From contig JAHWIP010000016.1 in the NCBI GenBank assembly GCA_019322375.1, positions 1 through 22,371 of the forward strand: DNA of 22,371 nt, given 5' to 3'. Made by a program: the position numbers and the translations under genes. Shown piece after piece: positions 1 through 8,706 of the stretch. The notes under the pieces are model-generated. The model made no database searches. It was not told the DNA's origin and was given only the letters and a program-made list of their open reading frames with translations. The first letter of the stretch is position 1; each line of letters starts with the position of its first letter. The DNA is from Candidatus Woesearchaeota archaeon. Lineage in GTDB: Archaea; Nanobdellota; Nanobdellia; Woesearchaeales; SM23-78.

Positions 1-1307
1 GCTATGCCTTCTTCTGCCTGGTTGCCAAAAGGACAGTAACTCATAACAAAGAAATCTATCTGGGGCTTGTTGTCTCCAAGCACAACACCTATGGCATCAT
101 AATGAGCTGTTCTTGCTTCCTCGCTGACATAATGTGTTGCTCCTGTTGCATCATCTGTTAACTTATACTTCTCTCCGACTTTTTCAAAAGCAGATTGTAC
201 GTCTGGCCTGTCATTCCACGTCTTGGTCTCTTCCAGGTTGCTTTCAAAGATATAAGCAGGCACAACTTCTATATCATGTTCTTCTATAAGCTGCTTTCCC
301 TCTGCACTGTCAGCATCCACTTCTCTTGGTTCTGCTCCTAAGAATAATTGCTTGGTTACCTGTATTACCCGCGCAGTATCACAAGCTGCTCCTTTGCAAT
401 CCTTTGAGTTAAGAACAACAAAGGATACTTTAACAGGATCTACATAAGTGCAAGAAGCATCTGGCTTGCCAGGATTATTGCAGATTCCTACCTTGCCTGC
501 TTCTGCTGTGCAGTCAACATCACTTGCACATTCAGGAATACTGGCACAGGCAGAGTGCTGTGTGAATTTGCAGACAGCTCTTTGAAAGCTTAATGAATCC
601 CTTTGTCCTTGATAAGATTCATCATTAAAATATATGGTTGGGCTTCCTGTTGCCCCTCTCACCAGGGTTCTTTGCATAGAGCTTCTTAATAATTCTTTTC
701 CTTCCTCTCCTTCCAGACAGGTTCTTAGCTTTTCAACATCCATGCTGTTCTCATTAGCACAACTCTCCCAGTTAGTATGCACATTCCTTGCATCCTTGTT
801 CTGGCACACAATGAAATCCATATACAGGTAATCCTCTGGATAGTACTTTATGGCGCATAACTGCACAATGTTTCCTTTAACTTCTGGTTCTCCGTGCAAA
901 GCCTGGAACTGGCCAGGGCTGGGCTCCTGCACAATGTATTCCAGGTGAAAATCTACTGCTTCTCCCATGCTTTCAAGCACAGGCGCAAAAGCGTCTTCTA
1001 CCTGGGTTCCATAAGGGCACTGGCTCATAACATAAAACTCAACTTTTACCTTGTCCTCATCAGGTATTTCTGTTCCTGGCCCTGTTTCTGTGCCACCAGG
1101 GCTTTTTAGTAATAAATATATCACCAGGGTTATAAGAACAACAATTATTATGCCTGAGATAACAGGATAAGTTTTTCCAGGCAGTTTTTTCTCACTAACA
1201 GGCTTGGCTTCTTTATGCTCAGCCTTTTTGTGATGTGCTTTCTTTTCTGGCTTTTTATGTTCCTTAACATGTGTTTTTTTATGCATGGTTTTTTTTGAAG
1301 TTTTCAA
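1..1307 (-). CDS. membrane-anchored multi-domain thioredoxin-fold protein (DsbA/GILT-like), 3' end outside window
   Basis: The frame is open from a TTG at 1307 to the window edge (435 codons, C-terminus missing). Residues 1-46 are a Lys/His-rich cytosolic tail, 48-67 one transmembrane helix, and the rest should lie outside the cell. Module 1 (about 88-245) begins F-Y-V-M-S-Q-C-P-Y-G, with a single Cys97 where thioredoxins have CxxC, and has a cis-Pro-like loop GSPTIYF near 221-227. Its later cysteines (151, 168, 183, 197) recall GILT-type thiol reductases. Module 2 (about 292-400) has Cys304 and Cys309 spaced CX4C and a VVPAYIF cis-Pro loop. Module 3 begins at 417 with V-M-S-Y-C-P-F-G. The TTG start is chosen because GGAGGTG lies 6 bases upstream; ATG at 1286 is the alternative. 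Likely role: extracytoplasmic thiol-disulfide chemistry. The fold assignment is fairly sure; the reaction (oxidase, isomerase or reductase) is not. Confidence 0.82.
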   Translation of the reverse strand, partial: MKTSKKTMHKKTHVKEHKKPEKKAHHKKAEHKEAKPVSEKKLPGKTYPVISGIIIVVLITLVIYLLLKSPGGTETGPGTEIPDEDKVKVEFYVMSQCPYGTQVEDAFAPVLESMGEAVDFHLEYIVQEPSPGQFQALHGEPEVKGNIVQLCAIKYYPEDYLYMDFIVCQNKDARNVHTNWESCANENSMDVEKLRTCLEGEEGKELLRSSMQRTLVRGATGSPTIYFNDESYQGQRDSLSFQRAVCKFTQHSACASIPECASDVDCTAEAGKVGICNNPGKPDASCTYVDPVKVSFVVLNSKDCKGAACDTARVIQVTKQLFLGAEPREVDADSAEGKQLIEEHDIEVVPAYIFESNLEETKTWNDRPDVQSAFEKVGEKYKLTDDATGATHYVSEEARTAHYDAIGVVLGDNKPQIDFFVMSYCPFGNQAEEGI

Positions 1308-1313
1308 AGATAA

Positions 1314-1320
1314 CACCTCC
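1314..1320 (-). promoter_or_regulatory. ribosome binding site GGAGGTG deciding a TTG start
   Basis: GGAGGTG on the minus strand, 6 bases before the TTG at 1307. The next in-frame ATG (1286) has only an A-rich stretch upstream, so this site favours the TTG. Confidence 0.7.
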
Positions 1321-1374
1321 CTCTTTAAGTTTAATAATAAAGATTTTTAGGTTTTACAAGGAGTTAAAAGTCTT

Positions 1375-1385
1375 TATTTAAAAAG
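1375..1385 (-). promoter_or_regulatory. possible TATA box for the thioredoxin-fold gene
   Basis: The minus strand reads CTTTTTAAATA here, the best TATA-like match in the 143-base gap between the two minus-strand genes. It predicts a start of transcription near 1350-1355 and a leader of roughly 45 bases containing the GGAGGTG site. The whole gap is AT-rich, so a chance match is possible. Confidence 0.33.
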
Positions 1386-1450
1386 TTTATCTAATATTTA
1401 ATAATAATAGAAGTGAATTAAGTTATGAAATATGAGTAAAAAGCTTATTA

Positions 1451-4153
1451 TTAACCAATAGTCGTATTAAGGCTCTCTGAATAAGTAGCTGAGCTGGTAT
1501 TAGCCCTTGCAGAAACTTCATAAGTGCCTGTGCTACTGAAGTTATGCTCAAAAAAGACAGTTATATTCTCATCAGAAGTCAATGTTATAGTATCATCACT
1601 CCAAATGGTTCCTGCCGTGTCATTTGTGTCAAAGCTCCAGCTGAAAGTCTTGTTTATAGAAAAGAGGTTTTCTACAATAAATTCAAACACAGCCAAAGTA
1701 CTGGAACTATAAAGCTTTTGCAAGCCAGAAACAGCCAATTCATTGACACTAACACTTAAAGAATCCTCAATGCTATGACCTTGGTCATCAGAAGTATTTA
1801 AGATGGCAGTATAATCCCCATACGTTGAGTAATTTGCTTCAACACTAAAATTAATATTCTGCCCAGAACCAATGCTAATAGAAGAATTAGTAAGATTCTC
1901 CAAGCCCGTATATAAAGTATAAGAAGCATTCATAACATTACTTAAAGCATTTTCCAATCCAAAGCCAAAAGTAACAATATTATCAGACTGATTAACAATA
2001 CGGAAATCATTAATAACAATATCAGGAATAAACAAGTCAAGAGTCCTATTATAAGGATTAAAATCATCACTAACATTAACAGTCAAATTATAACTGCCTG
2101 AATCACTAAAATTATGCTCAAACAACACAAAAGCAGTCTCATAAGCAGAAAGGTTAATAAGATAACCAGAAGAAAACACCAAATTATCACTTGTATTAAC
2201 AGTCCAACCAACATTAGTCAAAGAAGTACTGCCCTGATTACTAATCAAGAACTCAAAAGCTCTGAGAGTAGCATTGCCATACAACTGCTTAAAACCACCA
2301 ACAAGCAAATCACCAACAAAAAACAACTCAGAATAAGTATCATTCACAGACTTATTGTTATCATAAGCATACAAAGAAACATTCATCCAGCCGCCAGAAG
2401 AATAATTATACTCAAAAAGAAGATTCATAACATCATTAGACTCCAAAGAAGCATTAATGGTGCTGTTAACAGTCTCGAGACCTGTATTGAAACTCCATTG
2501 GAGATAATCTAAATCTTGTCCGCCATCATTTTCTATTTCAACTTCGTGAAGCTTCAAGCTCCAAAGGGAATAAACCTCATCAATACCATTCACAGAGACA
2601 CTTGGAGGAGGAACAATAGTGAAATTAGAAGCTGATTCGCTACTATTAGTATTAATCCCATCGCTCACGTAAACTTTGGCCTTGTAGTTAGTCCCATAAG
2701 AAAAATCAGCATTATCCAACTCTAAATAAGTAACATTCAAATCAACAGCAATAGTAGTCCAATTGCTACCATTATCATTACTAATTTGGACAAAATAGGT
2801 AAGACTATCATTATCAGCATCAGAAGCATTCCAAGTAACATTAAAGGAATTTAAATAAACTTCACCACCAACAGGCTCAACAAGAGTAATAGAAGGAGTA
2901 TTAGGAGACCTATTAACCTGCTCCATAACACTACCATTAGTCAAAAACTGAATATTATCCAAAGAAGAATTAAAAGGAGCAGCAAATACCACCACACTTA
3001 CGTTAGATGTTACGGTTTCTCCTTCCGCAGTTATATACATAAAGGAAGGGTGGAATTTCTTCTCAAATAATAGGGAATTATTTGCATCATAAAGTTTAAT
3101 AGAGTAATTATACGTTTTATTCGAATTATTATTTTCAAGAGGCAAACTATTCATCATATAAGCATCTTTCACCTTGTAACTTCCATTTTTATAAACAAAA
3201 GCTGAAATAAGAATTCCTTCTCCTCTTTCAGGAGGTTCTTCGGTTAATTCATCAAGCAAGAATTCATAGCTTTCTTTACTTATCCATCTCCTATCTGAAG
3301 GCATATTATAACCCATAAAATTTCTAAAAACTTCCTGATTATCAACAATAGTAAAATTGTTATTTTGATTATTATAAGAATGTAACTCTCTAAAGGTAAG
3401 AGCTCTACAACCCTTATTAGAATAATTATTGTAACCTCCATCTGCTTCTTTACAAGCATCATCTAGTTTCCCATCAACAGGATCATCATCTCCATTAGGA
3501 CATAAGTTTAATGGAAAGCCAGCAATTCCATCTTGTTTAGGCCATTCATTTGACTCCTCGTCACATAAACCATATGTGTGGCCAGATTCATGAGCAACAT
3601 AGTAAATAGGAGTATTATGAACCTCATTTTCAATACTTACGTTCTCAACCAAAATACTATTAATGCGTAAACCTAGTATCGGACTTAGTGCGAGACCTCT
3701 AGTGCCTTGTTTTTGATTGTATTCGTATGTCAACGTGCCGTTAGGGAGCACCCCAATAACTAAATCAGGACTGTTTGATGTTAAACCGATGATAGCTAGA
3801 TTTAAAATTAAATCAACAGGCAGTACTGTTAAAGTTGTGGAAGTTGGTGTTTCTCTTCGCTCATATTCGATTCCGTTATCTTTTAATGGATATATTTCAT
3901 TAAAAAATAAATTATTTTCTTGTATGAAAGTATCTAGATAAGAAGAATGAACAGATTTATTTTGAGAATTCTTTACATATACATACAACATCCTGTAAGA
4001 GGTTTTACCTTCACTAATATTAATTAAAGTCGATGCTATATTATTACTCAAGTTTGAATCGGACATTCCTAGACATAAAGAAGAAAGAATGCAACCTAGG
4101 AATATAAATTGAAGGAATTTAAGTCCTCTGGTAACATATAAACATTTTCTCAT
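1451..4153 (-). CDS. secreted metzincin-type zinc metalloprotease with Ig/CARDB-like repeats
   Basis: 900 residues, with a Sec-type signal peptide (about 1-29). The zinc site is H188-E-S-G-H192-T-Y-G195-L-C-D198, i.e. HExxHxxGxxD, followed by N-F-M280-G-Y282, which fits the Met-turn of metzincins. Most metzincins use a third His; Asp at this place is known from snapalysin (M7). Residues 418-515 form a fibronectin/Ig-like domain (S-L-T-Y-F-V-Q-I-S core). Residues 517-900 hold four related repeats of about 90-95 residues resembling CARDB domains; repeats 2 and 4 share FEHNFS. N-x-S/T sequons are dense throughout the repeats. There is no C-terminal membrane helix, so the protein is probably released or held by partners. 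It is last in the cassette, 7 bases after the 138-residue gene, with only a weak GTGAG upstream of its ATG. Substrate unknown. Confidence 0.8.
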   Translation of the reverse strand: MRKCLYVTRGLKFLQFIFLGCILSSLCLGMSDSNLSNNIASTLINISEGKTSYRMLYVYVKNSQNKSVHSSYLDTFIQENNLFFNEIYPLKDNGIEYERRETPTSTTLTVLPVDLILNLAIIGLTSNSPDLVIGVLPNGTLTYEYNQKQGTRGLALSPILGLRINSILVENVSIENEVHNTPIYYVAHESGHTYGLCDEESNEWPKQDGIAGFPLNLCPNGDDDPVDGKLDDACKEADGGYNNYSNKGCRALTFRELHSYNNQNNNFTIVDNQEVFRNFMGYNMPSDRRWISKESYEFLLDELTEEPPERGEGILISAFVYKNGSYKVKDAYMMNSLPLENNNSNKTYNYSIKLYDANNSLLFEKKFHPSFMYITAEGETVTSNVSVVVFAAPFNSSLDNIQFLTNGSVMEQVNRSPNTPSITLVEPVGGEVYLNSFNVTWNASDADNDSLTYFVQISNDNGSNWTTIAVDLNVTYLELDNADFSYGTNYKAKVYVSDGINTNSSESASNFTIVPPPSVSVNGIDEVYSLWSLKLHEVEIENDGGQDLDYLQWSFNTGLETVNSTINASLESNDVMNLLFEYNYSSGGWMNVSLYAYDNNKSVNDTYSELFFVGDLLVGGFKQLYGNATLRAFEFLISNQGSTSLTNVGWTVNTSDNLVFSSGYLINLSAYETAFVLFEHNFSDSGSYNLTVNVSDDFNPYNRTLDLFIPDIVINDFRIVNQSDNIVTFGFGLENALSNVMNASYTLYTGLENLTNSSISIGSGQNINFSVEANYSTYGDYTAILNTSDDQGHSIEDSLSVSVNELAVSGLQKLYSSSTLAVFEFIVENLFSINKTFSWSFDTNDTAGTIWSDDTITLTSDENITVFFEHNFSSTGTYEVSARANTSSATYSESLNTTIG

Positions 4154-4160
4154 TTTTGAT

Positions 4161-4577
4161 TTAACTCACTATTTTGACATTTAAAATCACAAAAAAAACA
4201 AAATTGGAAGCGATCCAATAAACCATAAACCACAAAGGATAGTAAAAATAAAATTTGTTTGAATTAAAGTGTTTCTTTGAAGATTCAAAGGACAGGGTTG
4301 TTAAAATAATGAAATATATCATTACAATAATAAAGGAGGTTATAATATATTTAACGGGTTGAGCTAAAATATTTGCTACTAGATTTACATTCGAGTTACC
4401 TTTTATTAAGACTGATACTGCGGGAGTAAATACGAAAACAAGATATTGATTTTTACTAAAAGTTGTCAATATTATAATAAATAAAAAGAGAAATATCAAT
4501 CCAAAAATAATTAAACATAACCTAAATCTATCATTACTTAATATTACTCTTAAAGTTAGTGTTTTATTTGTTTTCAT
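4161..4577 (-). CDS. small integral membrane protein, function unknown
   Basis: 138 residues, not recognised. Hydrophobic segments lie at about 18-38, 44-59 (short, contains Pro52), 75-95 and 112-134, giving three or four membrane helices; the loops are short and basic (for example S-K-K-H-F-N near 100-105). It has no signal peptide beyond the first helix, no cysteine pairs and no catalytic-looking motif. It sits 4 bases after the subtilase stop and 7 bases before the metzincin start, so it is almost certainly co-translated with both proteases. A role as membrane partner, anchor or protector for the secreted proteases is only a guess from position. The ribosome binding site is weak (GGTTAAGAG directly before ATG), which suggests coupling to the upstream gene. 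Confidence 0.7.
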   Translation of the reverse strand: MKTNKTLTLRVILSNDRFRLCLIIFGLIFLFLFIIILTTFSKNQYLVFVFTPAVSVLIKGNSNVNLVANILAQPVKYIITSFIIVMIYFIILTTLSFESSKKHFNSNKFYFYYPLWFMVYWIASNFVFFVILNVKIVS

Positions 4578-4581
4578 TCTC

Positions 4582-6861
4582 TTAACCTAGTATCTCAACA
4601 TTTGCTGATATGTTTACATCAGTGCCAGTCTGTATTGGTTTAAACCACCAATCAAATTTAATTATTTCTCCCGCATCTATTGGTTTAATCTGATATGATG
4701 AGCTATTAATTTGTAGCGATGGTGCTGTCAAATTAACTCTTGCTTGTTGAACATTTTGCTCTGTACTATTACCATTATTCCTAACTCTAACTCTAATAAT
4801 ACCAGACTTGCCTTTAATCATAGTAACATCCTTCACAGTCTGAATAACAACCACATCAAGAACTTCAAGATCCGTTTGCGCCCCAGCATTACATGGACTT
4901 GGTATTGTATCTTCAGAGTTAGTTTTCTCAATATCATCAAGAGAAGAGTTACACCCAAAACCCCCACAACTATAATAATCTCCATAATCTACCCAGTCAC
5001 TACCAGACCATCCCGGATAAACATAATGAGTACTGTTTACACAATGAGCTCTCTTCTTGTTTATGACATAAAACCAAAGCTCAGGACCAGTATCCCCCCG
5101 AACAGGAGGACTACAACCTAAGAAATAAATTCCATCATATTTCTTTTTCATAACAGCAGAGGTATCAACAAGATTGATATCAGTTAATGAATGCCAAGCG
5201 CCTATGTATCGAACATAACACTCCGTATCACCACCACAATCCATTTCACCAACTAAATTATTACATGCTATTTTCTCAGATTCAACCTCATAATAACACA
5301 CCTCAAATATAGATGATGTGCCAGGATCATCATAGCATTCCACTGTAACACTATCAATTTGACCGCCACTCATCCTCACATCTAAATCACCATCTACCCA
5401 TAGAACCTCATCATATTGAGTACCCTTATAACTTCCATCAAAATAATCCTTGTATTCTTGAGCCATAATTAACACATATACTGTTCTATTCTCATCAACA
5501 AAAATCTTCTCGCTGATAACACTTCCATTAATAGTCTTATTAATCAGATAATACCCCTCTGAGAAATCAACATCATCAATAGTTCCATTATCACTAAGCC
5601 AAAACTCATAACTCTCATTTTCCAAGCCATAATCAGTAATATTATAAACCTCATAATAATAAGTATCCTCAGAAAAATTATAATCAGCACTGCTAAGATT
5701 AACCACAACAAGACCATAACCAAAATAATCATCCTTACCACTGCTCCCAAAGTCTAATGCATCGTTCTGGAGCTTTCCTCGTACTTGCTCATTTGTCAAG
5801 TTTCTATTATAAGACCATATAAGAGCAGCAACACCAGCAACATGAGGAACAGCCAAACTAGTACCCGTACCTTCACTATAACCATCATTTAGAGTTGTGC
5901 TATTAATACTAACACCAGGAGCAACCAACTCCAATTCAAAGCCATAATTACTAAAACCCGCTCTAATATTATCCTCATCAACTGCACCAACAGCAACAAC
6001 ACTTGTATAAGCAGCAGGATAAACAACACTTGAATCATCATTACCAGAAGCACCAACTAATAAAATTCCTTCATCATAAGCATCCTCAACCACTTCCTTA
6101 AAGATTTGACTATAACCATCAAAACCAAAACTCATACTAACAACATCCATATCATTATCAAGCACCCATTCAACACCACTAATCGCATCACTCAAACTGC
6201 CAGAAGAACCTTCCATTATCTTGACAGCGTAAAGGCTTGCATCAGGGCTAACACCAACCAAACCATTATCATCAAGTAAAGCACTCAGAACACCAGCAAT
6301 CATGGTTCCATGACCATTACTATCACTATAATCAGAACTATCATCAACAACATTCCAACCACCAGCAATACTTAAGTCAAGATGACTGGCTATCCCTGTG
6401 TCAAGAACAGCAACCTTAACGCCATTGCCAGTGCTAAGATTCCAAACAGAATCAGCATTTACTTGTTGAATATTAAAAGGAACATACTCACCTAACAAGA
6501 GCAAGTCTTGGTCAAGCTCAACCAATTCAACAGAATCATCCTGTATGATATCTTCTAAATCCTTGACTTTTGCCTTGAACTTAGAAATCTTAAATTTTTC
6601 AATATCCCCAACTTTTGAAAACTTGTCAAGATTATTCTTATCAAAATCATCATTGTACTTAATAATAAAATCATTGCTTTGATACTCATCATCTAAGGAT
6701 TCAAGAAAATCAGCAGTCAATAAATTAAATTTATGCTTATTCTCCTTAACAACCTTATCAAAACCATTATCAAAGACTGCACTATTAACAGCTACAACTA
6801 ACAAAGAAGCTAAAATCAGCCCAATAATGATTGTTCCTAACTTTACCTGACTATTCTTCAA
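4582..6861 (-). CDS. secreted subtilisin-like serine protease (S8) with Cys-rich and CARDB-like C-terminal domains
   Basis: 759 residues. The signal sequence is 9-28, and an inhibitor-I9-like propeptide follows at about 55-120. The S8 catalytic domain (140-395) has all active-site residues: Asp154 (VAVLDTG), His184 (NGHGT), oxyanion Asn274 (ASGND) and Ser335 (GTSLAVPH). Residues 395-500 are Tyr/Asp-rich beta structure. Residues 505-660 form a domain with ten cysteines (509, 522, 533, 542, 548, 583, 607, 632, 637, 657), probably disulfide-bonded outside the cell. Residues 663-757 resemble a CARDB adhesion domain. There is no C-terminal membrane anchor. The start is TTG at 6861, chosen because GGGAGGAT sits 5 bases upstream. 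It is second in the cassette, 15 bases behind the DUF2341-type gene. Expected activity: endoproteolysis at or beyond the cell surface; substrate unknown. Confidence 0.9.
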   Translation of the reverse strand: MKNSQVKLGTIIIGLILASLLVVAVNSAVFDNGFDKVVKENKHKFNLLTADFLESLDDEYQSNDFIIKYNDDFDKNNLDKFSKVGDIEKFKISKFKAKVKDLEDIIQDDSVELVELDQDLLLLGEYVPFNIQQVNADSVWNLSTGNGVKVAVLDTGIASHLDLSIAGGWNVVDDSSDYSDSNGHGTMIAGVLSALLDDNGLVGVSPDASLYAVKIMEGSSGSLSDAISGVEWVLDNDMDVVSMSFGFDGYSQIFKEVVEDAYDEGILLVGASGNDDSSVVYPAAYTSVVAVGAVDEDNIRAGFSNYGFELELVAPGVSINSTTLNDGYSEGTGTSLAVPHVAGVAALIWSYNRNLTNEQVRGKLQNDALDFGSSGKDDYFGYGLVVVNLSSADYNFSEDTYYYEVYNITDYGLENESYEFWLSDNGTIDDVDFSEGYYLINKTINGSVISEKIFVDENRTVYVLIMAQEYKDYFDGSYKGTQYDEVLWVDGDLDVRMSGGQIDSVTVECYDDPGTSSIFEVCYYEVESEKIACNNLVGEMDCGGDTECYVRYIGAWHSLTDINLVDTSAVMKKKYDGIYFLGCSPPVRGDTGPELWFYVINKKRAHCVNSTHYVYPGWSGSDWVDYGDYYSCGGFGCNSSLDDIEKTNSEDTIPSPCNAGAQTDLEVLDVVVIQTVKDVTMIKGKSGIIRVRVRNNGNSTEQNVQQARVNLTAPSLQINSSSYQIKPIDAGEIIKFDWWFKPIQTGTDVNISANVEILG

Positions 6862-6866
6862 AGTAA

Positions 6867-6874
6867 ATCCTCCC
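6867..6874 (-). promoter_or_regulatory. ribosome binding site GGGAGGAT for the subtilase TTG start
   Basis: It lies immediately after the stop codon of the upstream gene and about 5-7 bases before TTG 6861, which points to reinitiation within one transcript. Confidence 0.65.
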
Positions 6875-6876
6875 TA

Positions 6877-8706
6877 TTAATCCGTATTATTAACATAATC
6901 ACTTACATTCCATTTTATCTGGTTATAAGTCATGTTGTATTTCTGCCATACATAAAATACTGGAGTTATATTAAAAAAGGATGGAAAACTACTGCTACTC
7001 TCATTATCATAATTGAATGCCCAGCGTCTGTATGTTCCTCCGCTGCTATAGGTTATGTATTTATCGAATGTTCCTTTATACTGGCTACCATTCATTAACC
7101 TAATATAAACCTGCTTATCACTATAAGCAGCATAAGAACCTGATACTGCAGAAGCATCAGCACCAGCAATGATAGCTTCCCTGCCATAAGACTCATTAGC
7201 AATAACTTCAGGCAGAGTTTCCTCAGAACCTACACTAATCAAAGCAGGCTCAGGAAAAGTATAATTACGCAAAAGATAATCATCAGCCCACCCTGTCAAA
7301 GATTCAGCATTAACACCCTGATTAGTTATAGCCATCAAATAACTCAAATAATTATCATGATAATTCCCACTCTGACCAATAGAAACATTCGCAGTTCCAA
7401 CCCTATCAGAATTCTCCCAAACATCAAGAGTAGTCCCTGAACCATTCTTTATCAACCTACAATACTGTACCCTGCTTGCAAAATCATAATCAAAAGATGT
7501 TTGTGAAGAAGCACTACCATTCTTATTATAAACATACATTTTAGCAGTCCCACCAACCGTTTTACCAAACATCATATGAGAGGAATTAATAAAATCATTA
7601 TCACTATCACCAACAGGCTCAGCCAAAGCAACCACATGCCAAGCTTTGTTCTGAGGATTAGCATACAACGTAAAATCAAGAATAAAATTCTTATATCCGC
7701 CTCCTGAAAAAGCATGATAAACCCACGCAGCAGTACTCCCACCCAAAGCATTAAACTCTAACCTTTGACTACTAGTATTCAACTCAATCTTACTATTCGG
7801 ATCAACCTCAGTCCAACCAGTCTTAGCTTCAAAACCAGCATCATAACCAAAAACCTTACTAGCATTACTAACACCACTTACAGAAGGACTACCATAATAC
7901 ATACTAACATTAAAAACACCATGAGGACAATCAGTCATATTAACCCAAACAACAGTTGTGTTAACAGTACTATTCCAATCCTGAATCCAAAAATCAAGCT
8001 CAGACTCCGTAGAATTAGTAAACCTCAAATCAACACCACTATTACTCCAATTAAAATTAGCACCAACAAGAGAACTATTCAACCCTATCCTAACAGGATG
8101 ATTAGTTAAATTCCCATAAGAATTATTAATGCTTACATCCTGCCTATAAGACCAACTATTATTCCACCAAGCATACTCATCATAAACAAAATCATTAAAA
8201 GTAAGAATATTATCAACAGATTCTCCCTGCTTTAGTTCACCACTAACCTTAACATAATACTCCTTCCCAACATCAGCACTATTAAAGAACTTCTTAAGAT
8301 TACTAAGAGAAACAGAAGAATAATATTCTTTTTTCTTCTGAACTTCTTCTGTACCAACAAAACATTGAGCATCATACAAAATAACCTCCTCTTCCTGAGT
8401 CTCATTATCAATAACGGTCCAGTTCTTAACACAAGACTCATAATCATCAACATACTCAACATAAGACTCAGTCACAAGATAAGAAACCTGAAAATCCTTA
8501 CTAACAGAGCTACCGCTAACATCCTTAAAATCAACCTCAAACTTATCCAAAGAAACATCAGCAGCCTTAGTAATCTTATAAATCGTATAGCAATCAAAAC
8601 AAAAATCAGTATTCTCAACCAACTCAACAAAATCATGCTTTGAAGCACCAAGAACACAGCTAACCAATAGCATACTTATTAATACATACAAGATTATTTT
8701 ATTCAT
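6877..8706 (-). CDS. secreted DUF2341-type surface protein, concanavalin-like
   Basis: 609 residues with a signal peptide at 1-20 (I-S-M-L-L-V-S-C-V-L-G-A). Residues 21-175 are an N-terminal beta domain with cysteines 36, 39, 92, 115. Residues 180-290 match the DUF2341 pattern: W-W-N-N-S-W-S-Y-R, then H-P-V-R-I-G-L, D-L-R-F-T-N, L-D-F-W-I and V-W-V-N-M-T, ending in the Y-Y-G-S-P motif. Residues 290-495 look like a concanavalin/LamG-type jelly roll, a common partner of DUF2341. The C-terminal 110 residues are unassigned, with no membrane anchor. Sequons are frequent. It is first gene of the cassette, with GGAGGTG at 8714-8720, 7 bases before its ATG. DUF2341 proteins are usually taken as carbohydrate- or surface-binding; here it may position or be processed by the proteases encoded downstream, which is inference. 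Confidence 0.78.
   Translation of the reverse strand: MNKIILYVLISMLLVSCVLGASKHDFVELVENTDFCFDCYTIYKITKAADVSLDKFEVDFKDVSGSSVSKDFQVSYLVTESYVEYVDDYESCVKNWTVIDNETQEEEVILYDAQCFVGTEEVQKKKEYYSSVSLSNLKKFFNSADVGKEYYVKVSGELKQGESVDNILTFNDFVYDEYAWWNNSWSYRQDVSINNSYGNLTNHPVRIGLNSSLVGANFNWSNSGVDLRFTNSTESELDFWIQDWNSTVNTTVVWVNMTDCPHGVFNVSMYYGSPSVSGVSNASKVFGYDAGFEAKTGWTEVDPNSKIELNTSSQRLEFNALGGSTAAWVYHAFSGGGYKNFILDFTLYANPQNKAWHVVALAEPVGDSDNDFINSSHMMFGKTVGGTAKMYVYNKNGSASSQTSFDYDFASRVQYCRLIKNGSGTTLDVWENSDRVGTANVSIGQSGNYHDNYLSYLMAITNQGVNAESLTGWADDYLLRNYTFPEPALISVGSEETLPEVIANESYGREAIIAGADASAVSGSYAAYSDKQVYIRLMNGSQYKGTFDKYITYSSGGTYRRWAFNYDNESSSSFPSFFNITPVFYVWQKYNMTYNQIKWNVSDYVNNTD

Noticed and set aside
634..1109. Two plus-strand open frames (65 and 71 codons) at the left edge
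   Set aside because: They are opposite the thioredoxin-fold gene, whose minus-strand frame is open throughout, has recognisable motifs, and has a strong ribosome binding site.
2114..2512. Open plus-strand frame of 132 codons opposite the metzincin repeats
   Set aside because: It lies opposite a gene with clear domains. Its Thr/Asn/Ile/Ser-rich low-complexity product is the mirror of T-ending codons on the coding strand, and no ribosome binding site precedes it.
5940..8600. Recurring AACACCA/CATCA-like words on the plus strand, suggestive of a repeat array
   Set aside because: The spacing is irregular and in step with codons (GTT, GAT, AAT on the coding strand). There are no unique spacers of constant length, so it is codon and amino-acid bias, not CRISPR.
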